64,000 nt of DNA from Mesorhizobium sp. M2A.F.Ca.ET.046.03.2.1 (GTDB lineage: Bacteria; Pseudomonadota; Alphaproteobacteria; Rhizobiales; Rhizobiaceae). The position numbers were made by a program, and so were the translations under genes. Below, in pieces: positions 51,579 through 60,838 of this stretch (position 1 is its first letter; each line of letters begins with the position of its first letter). The notes beneath the pieces are model-generated. The model ran no database searches. It was not told the origin of the DNA and saw only the letters and a list, made by a program, of their open reading frames with translations. The stretch covers positions 744,001 to 808,000 of the forward strand of contig NZ_CP034449.1 in assembly GCF_003952425.1 (NCBI RefSeq), given 5' to 3'.

Positions 51579-52682
51579 GTGAAGATCGAGAGCATCAAGG
51601 CCTACCATGTCGTCCAGCCCTTCGTGGACGGGCCTTACCGCATGTCCAAGGGACGCGTCGCCGACTGTTTCGATGCGGTGATCGTCGCCATCACCTCCGA
51701 CAGCGGTGTGACCGGCTGGGGCGAGATGGCGCCGCTCGGCAATTTCTATTCGGCCGCCTTCCCGGCGGGAGCGCGCGCGGGCGTGCCGGAAATCGCGCCG
51801 CATCTCATCGGCCAGGATCCGCGCGGATTTGCCGGCATCGGCCGGCTGATGGACACGGTGTTCAAGGGCCACCCTTACATCAAGTCGGCGCTCGACATGG
51901 CGTGCTGGGATCTCGCCGCTCGCGCGGCCGACATGCCGCTGGTGACCATGCTCGGCGGCCGCGAAAGCGATATGGCGGAGACCTATCGGGTCGTCACCCA
52001 CGGCACGCTCGATCAGATGGCGGCTTTGGCCAAGCGGATCCTTTCCGAGGGCTGCCGCCGTCTGCAGGTCAAGGTCGGCGGCAATGTGCATGACGACATC
52101 GAGCGGGTGACGACTGTCGCCTCGGCGGTGCCCAAGGGCACGGTGATCTTCTGCGACGCCAATGCCGGCTGGACGCCCTACCAGGCGCGCCAGTTCGCCG
52201 ACGCCACGCGAGGCATCGACTACACGTTCGAGCAGCCCTGCACCACTCTGGATGAGAACATGTCGGTGCGCCGCATGCTCGACAAGCCAATGGTGCTGGA
52301 CGAATCCGTCACGTCCCTCGGCGAGATGCTGGAAATCCACCGCCGAGGTGCCGCCGACGGGCTGACGCTGAAGATCTCGCGGCTCGGCGGCGTGACACAG
52401 ACACGGCTGATCCGCGACGTCGCCGTGGACCTCGGCTTCATGATCACCGTGGAAGACACAGGCGGCGCCGAGATCGACACCGCCGCCGTGGCGCATCTGT
52501 CGCTGTCGACACCGGCAGAGCGCCGGCTGCATGCCATCGCCTTCCACGAATGGGTCACGGTGCGCACGGCAAGGAACGCGCCACCGGTGACCGGCAGCCA
52601 TATGGGCATTCCCGACGGCCCCGGCCTCGGCATCGACGTGGATCCGGGCCTGCTCGGCGAACCCTTCTTCGAGATCGGCTGA
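51579..52682 (+). CDS. enolase superfamily enzyme, muconate-cycloisomerase subgroup
   Basis: The 367-residue product has the capping domain (VVQPFVDGPYRMSKGRVA) and a beta-barrel with metal ligands in CDANAGW, FEQPC and LDESV. The catalytic strand-2 motif is Q-V-K with Lys165 (RRLQVKVGG), the first Lys of K-x-K being replaced by Gln. The opposite Lys lies in LTLKISRLGG. This is compatible with 1,1-proton transfer or dehydration, as in hydroxyproline-betaine epimerases and cis-3-hydroxyproline dehydratases, which share this Q/K form. The exact substrate is not settled. Confidence 0.82.
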   Translation: MKIESIKAYHVVQPFVDGPYRMSKGRVADCFDAVIVAITSDSGVTGWGEMAPLGNFYSAAFPAGARAGVPEIAPHLIGQDPRGFAGIGRLMDTVFKGHPYIKSALDMACWDLAARAADMPLVTMLGGRESDMAETYRVVTHGTLDQMAALAKRILSEGCRRLQVKVGGNVHDDIERVTTVASAVPKGTVIFCDANAGWTPYQARQFADATRGIDYTFEQPCTTLDENMSVRRMLDKPMVLDESVTSLGEMLEIHRRGAADGLTLKISRLGGVTQTRLIRDVAVDLGFMITVEDTGGAEIDTAAVAHLSLSTPAERRLHAIAFHEWVTVRTARNAPPVTGSHMGIPDGPGLGIDVDPGLLGEPFFEIG

Positions 52683-52683
52683 C

Positions 52684-53868
52684 ATGAAGATCAGGCGCGT
52701 CAAGGCAACCCCGATCAATTACCGGCTGGAGGCCCCTTATGTCTGGGTCTTCGGCGAGCTCGACGGCTTTTCGCCGACCATCGTCGAGGTCGAGACCGAG
52801 GACGGGCTTGTCGGCATCGGCGAGGCGCCGGCGCCGGGCGCGGCGGCCATTGTCAACGACGTGCTGGCGCCGAGGCTTGTTGGCCGTGACGCCTTCGACA
52901 TCGCCGGCGCGGAGGAAGTCTGCCTGCCATTCTGGAGCGGCGTGCAGTCGACCAACGACCGCACCCGCATCATGGCTTTCGGCGCCATCGAGATGGCGCT
53001 GTGGGACCTGCGCGGCAAGGCGTGGAAGCAGCCGCTTTACCAATTGCTCGGCGGCGCGGTGCGCAAGGACATCCCCTTCACCGACTATTTCTCGCTGCGC
53101 GGTGATGGCGCCAGTGTCAAGGGCGAGAAGACGCCGGAGGAAGTCGCCGACTATTGCGTCGAACTTTATGAGCGCCACGGCACGACCTTCTTCGAGGGCA
53201 AGTTCTCGACGCATGATCCGAAAATTTCGATGAAGATGGTCGAGCTGATCCGCAGGAAGCTTGGCGGCGGCGCGATGATCCGCATCGATTCCAACCAGGC
53301 CTATTCGCTGGCGACCGCCAGGCAGTTGGCGCGGCCGCTGGAGGAGCTCGGCGTACGCAACTGGGAGGACCCGGTCGCGACCATCAAGGAGATGCGCGAG
53401 CTGCGTCGTCACACCTCGATCCCGTTCTCGACCCATAACATCGACGTCGCGCGGGCGATGGAGCTGAAGGTGCCGGATGCCTTCGTCGGCAACCCGACGG
53501 CGCATGGCGGCATCAACCGCATGCTGCGCTTCGTTGGCGCCTGCGAGCATGCCGGCATCGACTACTGGTGCTACAGCGGCGACACTGGCATCGGCAGCGC
53601 CTGCTACCTGCATCTGTGCGCCGCGCTCGGCTGGATCAGGGAACCCAACCAGTCGCTGTTTCGCATGCAGCCGATGGACATCATCGAAGAAGGCCCGTTC
53701 GCGCCCAAGAACAACACCGTGCCGGTGCCGGAAGGCCATGGCCTCGGGGTCACGCTGTCGCAAGAAAGGCTCGCCGCCTGCCATCGCGATTTCGTCGAGA
53801 ACGGCCCCTGCAACAAATATCACGACCCGGAAAAGCCCGAGGCCTATCGCAGACTGCCGCTGAATTAG
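52684..53868 (+). CDS. enolase superfamily enzyme, glucarate/mandelate-type
   Basis: The 394-residue product has barrel motifs FFEGKFSTHD (catalytic Lys on strand 2), MIRIDSNQAYS (metal Asp and Asn), NWEDPV (Glu) and FVGNPTAHGGI (Asn). The His-containing FSTHNIDVA follows, as in glucarate dehydratase-like members. It likely dehydrates an acid sugar or related acid. The ATG starts one base after the stop of the previous gene, so they are coupled. The substrate is unproven. Confidence 0.82.
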   Translation: MKIRRVKATPINYRLEAPYVWVFGELDGFSPTIVEVETEDGLVGIGEAPAPGAAAIVNDVLAPRLVGRDAFDIAGAEEVCLPFWSGVQSTNDRTRIMAFGAIEMALWDLRGKAWKQPLYQLLGGAVRKDIPFTDYFSLRGDGASVKGEKTPEEVADYCVELYERHGTTFFEGKFSTHDPKISMKMVELIRRKLGGGAMIRIDSNQAYSLATARQLARPLEELGVRNWEDPVATIKEMRELRRHTSIPFSTHNIDVARAMELKVPDAFVGNPTAHGGINRMLRFVGACEHAGIDYWCYSGDTGIGSACYLHLCAALGWIREPNQSLFRMQPMDIIEEGPFAPKNNTVPVPEGHGLGVTLSQERLAACHRDFVENGPCNKYHDPEKPEAYRRLPLN

Positions 53869-54108
53869 GAGGATGTCGAAAAGCTAGCAGGACTTATCCG
53901 GAAAAAGGCGGCCACAAGTCGCCTGGCCGACAGACAATTCATCAAGAAAATCTGACTTTTCCGTCCCAACCAGCGGATGGATCGGTCGGAACCGCATGCT
54001 ACTGTATATCGACCGATACTGATGAGTGCCGGGACAGGAGAACTCCACGGAACTCATCAGTTGGAATGCACTCGCCAACCACAACAACTGGGGAAAGGGC
54101 ATAGACCC
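53869..54108. other. 240-base intergenic region
   Basis: It separates the enolase genes from the transporter genes on the same strand. A weak hairpin (GGCG, CGCC near 53915-53930) and an ACTCATCAGTTGG block near 54055 are visible. No convincing promoter or RNA was found. Confidence 0.4.
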
Positions 54109-55773
54109 ATGAGCAAGAACTATCGCATTCTCGATCTGCTGCGGCGTGGCCGCACGCCCCTCGAAAACCATCTGATCGACGGCCTTGTCGACGGCCGCCT
54201 CAGCCGCCGCGAATTCGTCCGCCACGGCAGCCTGCTCGGCCTGTCGCTGCCGCTGCTCGGCCGCATCGGCATGGCCGCCGGCTTCGGCGCGACGCCTTCG
54301 CTCGCTCGCGCCGCAGGTGCTGCCGGCGGCACCATTCGCGTCGGCAGCAGCGTGCCGGCCGCGGCGATCGATCCCGTCACCATCGCCGACGCCGGCGGCC
54401 TGCTCGTCATGCAGCAAGTGGCAGAATTTCTTTGCGTCGACGGCCCGGACCTGGTGCTGAAGCCGGCGCTGGCGGAAAGCTGGAAGCCGAATGCCGACGG
54501 CACGGTGTGGACCTTCACGCTGCGCAAGGGTGTCAAGTTCCACTCGGGCGGCGAGATGAAGGCCGAAGACGTGGTGGCCAGCATCGACCGGCTCGCCGAT
54601 CCGGCCAACTCGTCCAACGCGCTGTCGGTGTTCAGCGGCATCCTGCAGAAGGGCAACACCAAGAAGGTCGACGACTACACGGTCGAATTCCATCTCGATG
54701 CGCCGAACGGCAACTTCCCCTATATGGTGTCGTCCGACAACTACAACGCCGTCATCATCCCGGCGAGCTACAAGGGCGACTACGAGAAGAGCTTCGACGG
54801 CACCGGTCCGTTCAAGCTGGAAAAATACACGCCCAAGGTCGGTGCGTCCTTCGTGCGCAACGACGACTACTGGGGCGACAAGGCCCTGCCGGATCGCACC
54901 GAGTTCACCTTCTTTACCGACATCCAGCCGCAGATCCTGGCGCTGCAGGGCGGCCAGATCGACATCATCAACCAGATGCCGGTGCTGGCGGGCGTTGCGC
55001 TCCTCAACGATCCGAATTTTGAGATCATCAGCCTGAAGTCGGTGGCTCATCAACAACTGCATATGCATTGCGACGAAGGTCCGACGAAGGACGCGCGCGT
55101 GCGCCGCGCCATCGCGCTCTGCCTGGACCGCGAGAAGCTCGCCGCAGGCCTGATGAAGGGACGCGCGGCACTCGGCAACGACAGCCCCTTCGCCGCCGTC
55201 TACCCCTCGACCGACACCAGCGTGCCGCAGCGCAAGCAGGACATCGCCCAGGCCAAGCAGCTGATGGAAGCGGCCGGACTCGCCCAGGGCTTCAAAATGA
55301 CGCTCACCACCGAGCGCTATCTGGAAATCCCGGAATACGCCCAGCTCATCCAGAACTGGGTCAAGGAAATCGGCATCGAGCTCGAGCTCAACATCCTCGA
55401 CCAGGGCGCCTATTACGGCGATGCCGTGTTCGGCAAGTCGAACTGGCTGGATTCGGCGATGGGCATCACCGACTACGGCCACCGCGGCGTGCCCAACGTC
55501 TATCTGGCGGCCCCCTTGAAGAGCGACGGCACCTGGAATGCCGCCCACTTCAAGAACAAGGACTACGACCAGATGGCGGCGAGCTATATCGCGGCCCTCG
55601 ACCTCGAGGCGCAGAAGGCCACTGCCGGCAAGATCCAGAAACTCCTGCTCGAGGAAACGCCGGTGGTCTTCGGCTATTTCTACGATTATCTGACGGCGAC
55701 GGCGAAAGGCGTGACCGGTGTGCAGCCCACCGCCATGTCGCAGCTGTTCCTCGACAAGGCGTCGAAGGCCTGA
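54109..55773 (+). CDS. Dpp/Opp-type ABC solute-binding protein, Tat signal
   Basis: The 554-residue product has a twin-arginine signal: SRREFVRHGSLLGLSLPLLG near residues 30-50, so it is exported folded. The SBP_bac_5 core follows: LAESWKPNADGTVWTFTLRKGVKFHSG and FHLDAPNGNFPYM. This family binds peptides, nickel or diverse small molecules. A paralogue lies at 60839-62497. The ATG at 54109 matches the N-terminus of that paralogue; the upstream frame to 53977 is a leader. A hairpin follows the stop. Confidence 0.9.
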   Translation: MSKNYRILDLLRRGRTPLENHLIDGLVDGRLSRREFVRHGSLLGLSLPLLGRIGMAAGFGATPSLARAAGAAGGTIRVGSSVPAAAIDPVTIADAGGLLVMQQVAEFLCVDGPDLVLKPALAESWKPNADGTVWTFTLRKGVKFHSGGEMKAEDVVASIDRLADPANSSNALSVFSGILQKGNTKKVDDYTVEFHLDAPNGNFPYMVSSDNYNAVIIPASYKGDYEKSFDGTGPFKLEKYTPKVGASFVRNDDYWGDKALPDRTEFTFFTDIQPQILALQGGQIDIINQMPVLAGVALLNDPNFEIISLKSVAHQQLHMHCDEGPTKDARVRRAIALCLDREKLAAGLMKGRAALGNDSPFAAVYPSTDTSVPQRKQDIAQAKQLMEAAGLAQGFKMTLTTERYLEIPEYAQLIQNWVKEIGIELELNILDQGAYYGDAVFGKSNWLDSAMGITDYGHRGVPNVYLAAPLKSDGTWNAAHFKNKDYDQMAASYIAALDLEAQKATAGKIQKLLLEETPVVFGYFYDYLTATAKGVTGVQPTAMSQLFLDKASKA

Positions 55774-55800
55774 CGAGAGCGAACAAGCATATCCCTGACG

Positions 55801-55824
55801 GCCGGCTCTCCACGGAGAGCCGGC
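55801..55824 (+). promoter_or_regulatory. hairpin between binding-protein and permease genes
   Basis: GCCGGCTCTC and GAGAGCCGGC form a perfect ten-pair stem with a four-base loop, 28 bases after the binding-protein stop. No T-run follows, so message protection is more likely than full termination. Confidence 0.65.
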
Positions 55825-55843
55825 TCCAATAGGAGTATTCGCC

Positions 55844-56797
55844 ATCCTCGTCTTCCTTGTCCGGCGCCTGGCTCTGTCGCTCGTCACGCTGTTTTTGCTC
55901 AGCGTCATGGTCTTCCTTGGCGGCCAGGTGCTGCCGGGCAATGTCGGGCGCGCCATATTGGGGCCGTTCGCCGACCAGCGCGCCGTCGATGCGCTCAACC
56001 ACTCGCTCGGCGTCGACCGGCCACTGCTCGTCCAGTACGGCACCTGGATCTGGAATTTCCTGCATGGCGACATGGGCACGTCCTACATTTTCCGCGCGCC
56101 GGTCGCCCCCTTCGTCATCGATGCTCTGGGCAATTCGCTGAAGCTGGCATTGATCGCCTTTGTGCTGGTGGTGCCGATCGGCATCCTGGGCGGCGTCATC
56201 GCCGCGCTCAATCTCAACCGGCCGCTTGACCGCATCATCAGCCTCGGCGGCCTGTCGGTGACGGTGCTGCCGGAATTCGTCACCGGCATCATCCTGATCC
56301 TGATCTTCGGGGTGTGGCTGCGCTGGCTGCCGATCGCCGCCGCATGGCCGAAAGGCGCCGGCTTCTTCACCCAGATCTATTACCTTATCCTGCCCTCGCT
56401 GCCGCTGTTCCTGGTGCTGTTCGGCTATATTGCCCGCATGGCCAGGTCCGGCATGATCGAGGCGCTCGATTCCGACTATACGCGCACCGCCGTGCTCAAG
56501 GGCCTGCCCTGGCGGACGGTGATCTGGCGCCATGTGCTGCGCAACGCGCTGCTGCCGACCATCACGGTGATCGCCACCCAGACCGGCTATCTGATCGGCG
56601 GCCTGGTGGTGATCGAGACGCTGTTCCGCTACCAGGGCATCGGCTCGCTGATCTTCACCGCCGCGCGCGGCAAGGATTTTCCGATGCTGGAAGCCGGCAT
56701 TCTCACCATCGGCATCGTCTATGCGGTGGCGACCTTGGTCGCCGACTTCCTCTATTCCGTGCTCAATCCGCGCATTCGGCTGGGGGCAGAGCAATGA
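55844..56797 (+). CDS. ABC permease, DppB-like, with probable ATC start
   Basis: The 317-residue product has six membrane segments and the DppB hallmark start VFLVRRLALSLVTLFLLSVM, then FGYIARMARSGMIEAL (EAA region). A ribosome site AGGAG at 55831-55835 points, with eight-base spacing, at ATC (55844). No ATG, GTG or TTG is in frame between it and residue 18. The first common start, TTG at 55895, would remove half of the first membrane helix. I therefore propose the rare ATC start. Confidence 0.8.
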   Translation: MLVFLVRRLALSLVTLFLLSVMVFLGGQVLPGNVGRAILGPFADQRAVDALNHSLGVDRPLLVQYGTWIWNFLHGDMGTSYIFRAPVAPFVIDALGNSLKLALIAFVLVVPIGILGGVIAALNLNRPLDRIISLGGLSVTVLPEFVTGIILILIFGVWLRWLPIAAAWPKGAGFFTQIYYLILPSLPLFLVLFGYIARMARSGMIEALDSDYTRTAVLKGLPWRTVIWRHVLRNALLPTITVIATQTGYLIGGLVVIETLFRYQGIGSLIFTAARGKDFPMLEAGILTIGIVYAVATLVADFLYSVLNPRIRLGAEQ

Positions 56798-57678
56798 GCG
56801 CGACGGACGGCCCGTCCCTTCCCGCAGTCCAGGATACTGTTGCGCGGCGCAGCGCTTGGGGCGAGGTGCTGCATTCGCTCGTGAGGTCCCCCACGTTCCT
56901 GACCGGCCTGGGCATCCTGCTGTTCTGGGTCATCTGCGCGCTGTTCGGCGAACATTTCGTGCCCTACGATCCTCTCGACGCCGACATCATCAACACGCTT
57001 GCGCCGCCATCGGCCGACCACTGGTTCGGCACCGATCAGCTCGGCCGCGACGTCTTCTCACGCGTCATCGTCGGCTCCCGCGACATCCTGACCGTGGCGC
57101 CGCTGGCGACGATCCTTGCGACTATCGCCGGCACCGCGCTCGGCCTGGTCATCGGCTATTTCCGCGGCATCGTCGACGACATCGTCAGCCGCGTGCTGGA
57201 AGCCTTCATGGCGATCCCAGTGGTCATCATCGCGCTGCTCGCCATCGTCGCGCTCGGCACCTCGAAGATCACCGTCATCGTCGTCATCGGCCTGAGCTTC
57301 GCGCCGATCATCGCCCGCACGGTGCGCTCGGCGGTGCTGGCCGAACGCGAGCTCGACTATGTCGCCGCGGCAAAGCTGCGCCATGAAGGCGCGCTGCACA
57401 CGATGTTCGTCGAGATCCTGCCCAACGTCATCCCGCCGATCCTGGTCGAGACGACGGTGCGGCTGGGCTACGCCATCTTCGCCGTGGCCACGCTTTCCTT
57501 CATGGGCTTCGGCATCCAGCCGCCCTCGCCCGACTGGGGCCTGTCGATCTCTTCCAATTACGGCATGATCGGCGGCGGCTTCTGGTGGACGGTGCTGTTC
57601 GATGCCTTGGCCATCGCCTCGCTGGTGATCGGCGTCAATTTGGTGGCCGACGGCGTGCATGGAGCGTTCAATGACTAA
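56794..57678 (+). CDS. ABC permease, DppC-like
   Basis: The 294-residue product has six membrane segments and the DppC features: FGTDQLGRDVFSRVIVGSR near residue 70 and the EAA loop LDYVAAAKLRHEGALHTMFVEILPN. Its ATG overlaps the stop of the DppB-like gene by four bases. It pairs with that permease. Confidence 0.92.
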   Translation: MSATDGPSLPAVQDTVARRSAWGEVLHSLVRSPTFLTGLGILLFWVICALFGEHFVPYDPLDADIINTLAPPSADHWFGTDQLGRDVFSRVIVGSRDILTVAPLATILATIAGTALGLVIGYFRGIVDDIVSRVLEAFMAIPVVIIALLAIVALGTSKITVIVVIGLSFAPIIARTVRSAVLAERELDYVAAAKLRHEGALHTMFVEILPNVIPPILVETTVRLGYAIFAVATLSFMGFGIQPPSPDWGLSISSNYGMIGGGFWWTVLFDALAIASLVIGVNLVADGVHGAFND

Positions 57679-59698
57679 CCAAGCCGCCAACGCGCTAGAA
57701 CTCAAAGACCTTTCGGTCGCCTATCGCGTCGGCCGCCGCGATCGCGCGGTGCTGCGCAACGTCAACCTGACCATCAAGGCCGGCGAAGCCTACGGGCTGG
57801 TCGGCGAATCCGGCTGCGGCAAATCCACCGTGGCGCTTTCCGTGGTGCGTTATCTGCCGCGCAACGGCTCGATCACCGGCGGCTCGATCGCGCTCGACGG
57901 CAAGGACGTAATGAAGCTCGATGGCGAGGCGCTGCGGCGTGCCCGCGCGGACAGCGTGTCGATGGTCTACCAGGACCCCGGCAAGGCACTGAACCCGTCG
58001 CTGCGCATCGGCCGGCAATTGACCGAGATCTTCGAGCTTGCGGGCATCAGCGGACAGACGGCTGAAGACAAGGCGCTCGCCATGCTGAACCGGGTGCGCA
58101 TCTCGGATCCGGCAAGCGTCATGCAGCGCTATCCGCACCAGCTCTCCGGCGGCATGCAACAGCGCGTGGCGATCGCCATGGCGCTCGCCAACGACCCCTC
58201 GATGCTGATCCTCGACGAGCCGACGACCGGGCTCGACGCCACCGTGGAAGCCGAGGTGCTCGACCTGATCGGACAGTTGCGGCGCGAGTTGTCGGCGTCG
58301 ATCCTGTTCATCAGCCACAATCTCGCCGTCGTCTCCAACATGTGCGACCGGGTCGGCGTGCTTTATGCCGGCATGCTGGTCGAGGAAGGCACGACCAAGG
58401 ACGTCTTCAACGATCCGCGCCATCCCTACACCGTGGCGCTGCTGCGCTGCCTGCCGCGCGGCGGCCAGCGCAAGGACCAGGGCCGGCTCGACACCATCCC
58501 CGGCTTCCTGCCCGGCATCGGCGCCACCATCACCGGCTGCGCCTTCGCCGACCGTTGTGCGCTGGCCACCGAACGCTGCCGCGCCGAGCCGCCGCCGCTC
58601 TACGATCTCGGCGAGGGCCGGCTGTCGCGCTGCCACTACCATGACAACGCGCAGTCGTTGCCGCGTGCCACGCCCGCCGAGATTCCCGCTGTCGCGCCGA
58701 AGCAGGCGCCGCCGGTGCTGCAGGTCGAAGGGCTGAACAAGACCTATGCCAGCCACGGCCGTCCGCTGCGGGCGGTGAAGGATGTCTCGGTCAGCCTGAG
58801 ACCCGGCGAGACGCTCGGCCTGGTCGGCGAATCCGGCAGCGGCAAGACGACCTTCGCGAGGCTCCTGCTCGGCCTTGTCCCGCCCGACGACGGCGGCTCG
58901 ATCGAGCTGGAAGGCAAGAAGCTGGCGCCACGGCTTGCCAGCCGCTCGGAGGATCAGGTCAAGGCGGTGCAGATCGTCTTCCAAAATCCGGACTCCGCGC
59001 TCAACCGCTCGCATTCGATCCGCCATATCCTCAGCCGCGCCCTGAAACGGCTGGGCGGGCTCACCGGCAAGAAACTGGACGCGCGCCTCGAAGAGTTGGT
59101 CCGCTCGGTGCGGCTCACCGACCGGCATCTGGCGGTCAAGCCTCGCCAGCTGTCAGGCGGCCTGAAGCAGCGCGTGGCGATCGCGCGCGCCTTTGCCGGC
59201 GATCCGCGCATCGTGGTCTGCGACGAACCGACCTCGGCGCTCGACGTCTCGGTGCAGGCGGCGATCCTCAATCTTCTTGCCGACCTGCAGTCGAGGCAGG
59301 ATGTCTCCTACATCTTCATCTCGCACGACCTCGGCGTGGTGCGCTACCTCTCCGACAAGATCGCCGTGCTCTATCTCGGCCGCATCATGGAGTTCGGACC
59401 TTCGGAAGCGGTGTTCTCCGGGCCGCATCATCCCTACACCGAAGCGCTGCTATCGGCGGTTCCAAAGCTCGACCGCACCGAGAGCTCGCGCATCCGCCTC
59501 GACGGCGAGATCCCGAGCGCGGCCAACCCGCCGACGGGCTGCGTCTTCCACACACGCTGCCCGCGCAAGATCGGCGCGATCTGCGAGACGCAAGAGCCGG
59601 AGCTTTCCGAGGCCCAGCCCGGGCATACCATCCGATGCCATATCCCTTACGACGAACTGGCAAGGCTGCAAAAGCCGAAGGCCGTGGAGCCGGCGTGA
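57671..59698 (+). CDS. fused double ABC ATPase (DppD-DppF type)
   Basis: The 675-residue product carries two complete ATPase domains. The first has Walker A GESGCGKST near residue 46, LSGGMQQR and ILDEPTTGLD. The second has GESGSGKTT near residue 393, LSGGLKQR and VCDEPTSALD. Each is followed by the oligopeptide-type C-terminal extension with Cys residues (CAFADRCALATERC and CVFHTRCPRKIGAIC), possibly an iron-sulfur site. It thus replaces separate DppD and DppF. Its ATG overlaps the end of the DppC-like gene by eight bases. Confidence 0.93.
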   Translation: MTNQAANALELKDLSVAYRVGRRDRAVLRNVNLTIKAGEAYGLVGESGCGKSTVALSVVRYLPRNGSITGGSIALDGKDVMKLDGEALRRARADSVSMVYQDPGKALNPSLRIGRQLTEIFELAGISGQTAEDKALAMLNRVRISDPASVMQRYPHQLSGGMQQRVAIAMALANDPSMLILDEPTTGLDATVEAEVLDLIGQLRRELSASILFISHNLAVVSNMCDRVGVLYAGMLVEEGTTKDVFNDPRHPYTVALLRCLPRGGQRKDQGRLDTIPGFLPGIGATITGCAFADRCALATERCRAEPPPLYDLGEGRLSRCHYHDNAQSLPRATPAEIPAVAPKQAPPVLQVEGLNKTYASHGRPLRAVKDVSVSLRPGETLGLVGESGSGKTTFARLLLGLVPPDDGGSIELEGKKLAPRLASRSEDQVKAVQIVFQNPDSALNRSHSIRHILSRALKRLGGLTGKKLDARLEELVRSVRLTDRHLAVKPRQLSGGLKQRVAIARAFAGDPRIVVCDEPTSALDVSVQAAILNLLADLQSRQDVSYIFISHDLGVVRYLSDKIAVLYLGRIMEFGPSEAVFSGPHHPYTEALLSAVPKLDRTESSRIRLDGEIPSAANPPTGCVFHTRCPRKIGAICETQEPELSEAQPGHTIRCHIPYDELARLQKPKAVEPA

Positions 59699-59710
59699 TC
59701 AGAATGCCGC

Positions 59711-59818
59711 CGCGCCTAAAGCGCGTCGTGATCTTTCAGATCGCTCCATGCGCTTTAGGTTTTTGATTTGACGCATGTCTTTATCCTGAAACCGGCCCCG
59801 ACTTTCAGGAGACATGCC
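59711..59818. repeat. repeat family B copy 3
   Basis: The block order GCGCG..ATCTTTCAGATCGC, CCATGCGCTTTAGG, ACGCATGTC and CCTGAAACC...CTTTCAGG matches copy 2 at 13234-13337. Its right end supplies the last codons of the minus-strand LysR gene. Confidence 0.8.
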
Positions 59819-60710
59819 TTAACATACTGAAGGCGCGGTCGCTCTCCGCGAAAGCCTGATCGTTGGACAGGTTCCTGGCGAGCGTACGTAGGCCCGTGAG
59901 CGCGATGTCGAGGGCGTCGGAAGAGGCGGGGTTTTCCGGATAGGCAAGATAGATCGGGCGCTGGAATACCGGCGTGTCCTCGACGCGTCTCAACTCTCCG
60001 CGCTGGATATGAGTGCTGACCGCACTCAGCGGCAGATAGGCGGCCGCTTTCTGCGACAGGACGTGCTGCAGGCCGATGAAGACCAGCCCGGCCGAGATCG
60101 CCGGCTTCACCATTCCGGCAAAGGCGCGGTCGTGCTCGACGCGGAACTCCAGCCCCCAGTCCATCAGGATGTAGTTATTCGTCCACGATCCGAGCTGATC
60201 CCTGTGCTGGACGAGAACCACCTGATCAACGGCCAAGGTCTCATAGACGATGCCCGGATGCGGCCTGGGCAGATAGAGGATGCAGATGTCGAGCAGGCCT
60301 TCGGCCATCTGGTCGATCGCCAGATCCGGGAAGCTGCCTTCCAGCCTGAGCGCCACGTTCGGCCGTTTCGCGCGCATCCAGTCGATCCAGGGCGAGGTGA
60401 TGCTGTCCCAGAGATAGGCGGGCGCGGTCAGCCTAAGCAGCGTCTCGTAGCCATCGGGAACGGCGATGTCCTGGCGCGACTGCTCCCAGGTGCGGGTGAT
60501 CGTCGAGGCATGCGGCAGGAACTGCCGGCCGGCCGGCGTCAGCGTGACGCCGTCGCTGTCGCGCACGAACAGTTTTCGCCCCAGCTGTTCCTCCAGGCCG
60601 CGAATGCGCGCGCTGATGGTCGACTGGGCGAGGTTCAGCCGATGGGCCGCCACGGTGAAGCTGCCATGCGCCGCGACCTCCAGGAAACTGCGCAGATTTT
60701 CGGTATCCAT
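59805..60710 (-). CDS. LysR-family regulator
   Basis: The 301-residue product has the LysR HTH at residues 3-58 (LRSFLEVAAHGSFTVAAHRLNLAQST, ISARIRGLEEQLG) and an effector domain with LRLEGSFPDLAIDQMAEG. Its last residues (LRHVS) and stop lie inside repeat B3. It is divergent from the second binding-protein gene and is the likely local activator. Confidence 0.88.
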   Translation of the reverse strand: MDTENLRSFLEVAAHGSFTVAAHRLNLAQSTISARIRGLEEQLGRKLFVRDSDGVTLTPAGRQFLPHASTITRTWEQSRQDIAVPDGYETLLRLTAPAYLWDSITSPWIDWMRAKRPNVALRLEGSFPDLAIDQMAEGLLDICILYLPRPHPGIVYETLAVDQVVLVQHRDQLGSWTNNYILMDWGLEFRVEHDRAFAGMVKPAISAGLVFIGLQHVLSQKAAAYLPLSAVSTHIQRGELRRVEDTPVFQRPIYLAYPENPASSDALDIALTGLRTLARNLSNDQAFAESDRAFSMLRHVS

Positions 60711-60838
60711 GGTCCCCTGCCCCGTGAGCTACCGCCATCGAAATCTTCGATGGCCTCGATCAGAAAATATCGCTTTCCGGTCGCGGTCAACAATGGCCTA
60801 AATGCCAAAGCCCCTGCGACAAAACAAGGTATGCCGTC

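Noticed and set aside
53884..56079. Open minus-strand frame of over 700 codons
   Set aside because: It is antisense to the enolase gene end, the binding protein and the permease, all clearly conserved. High GC at third positions keeps such antisense frames open.
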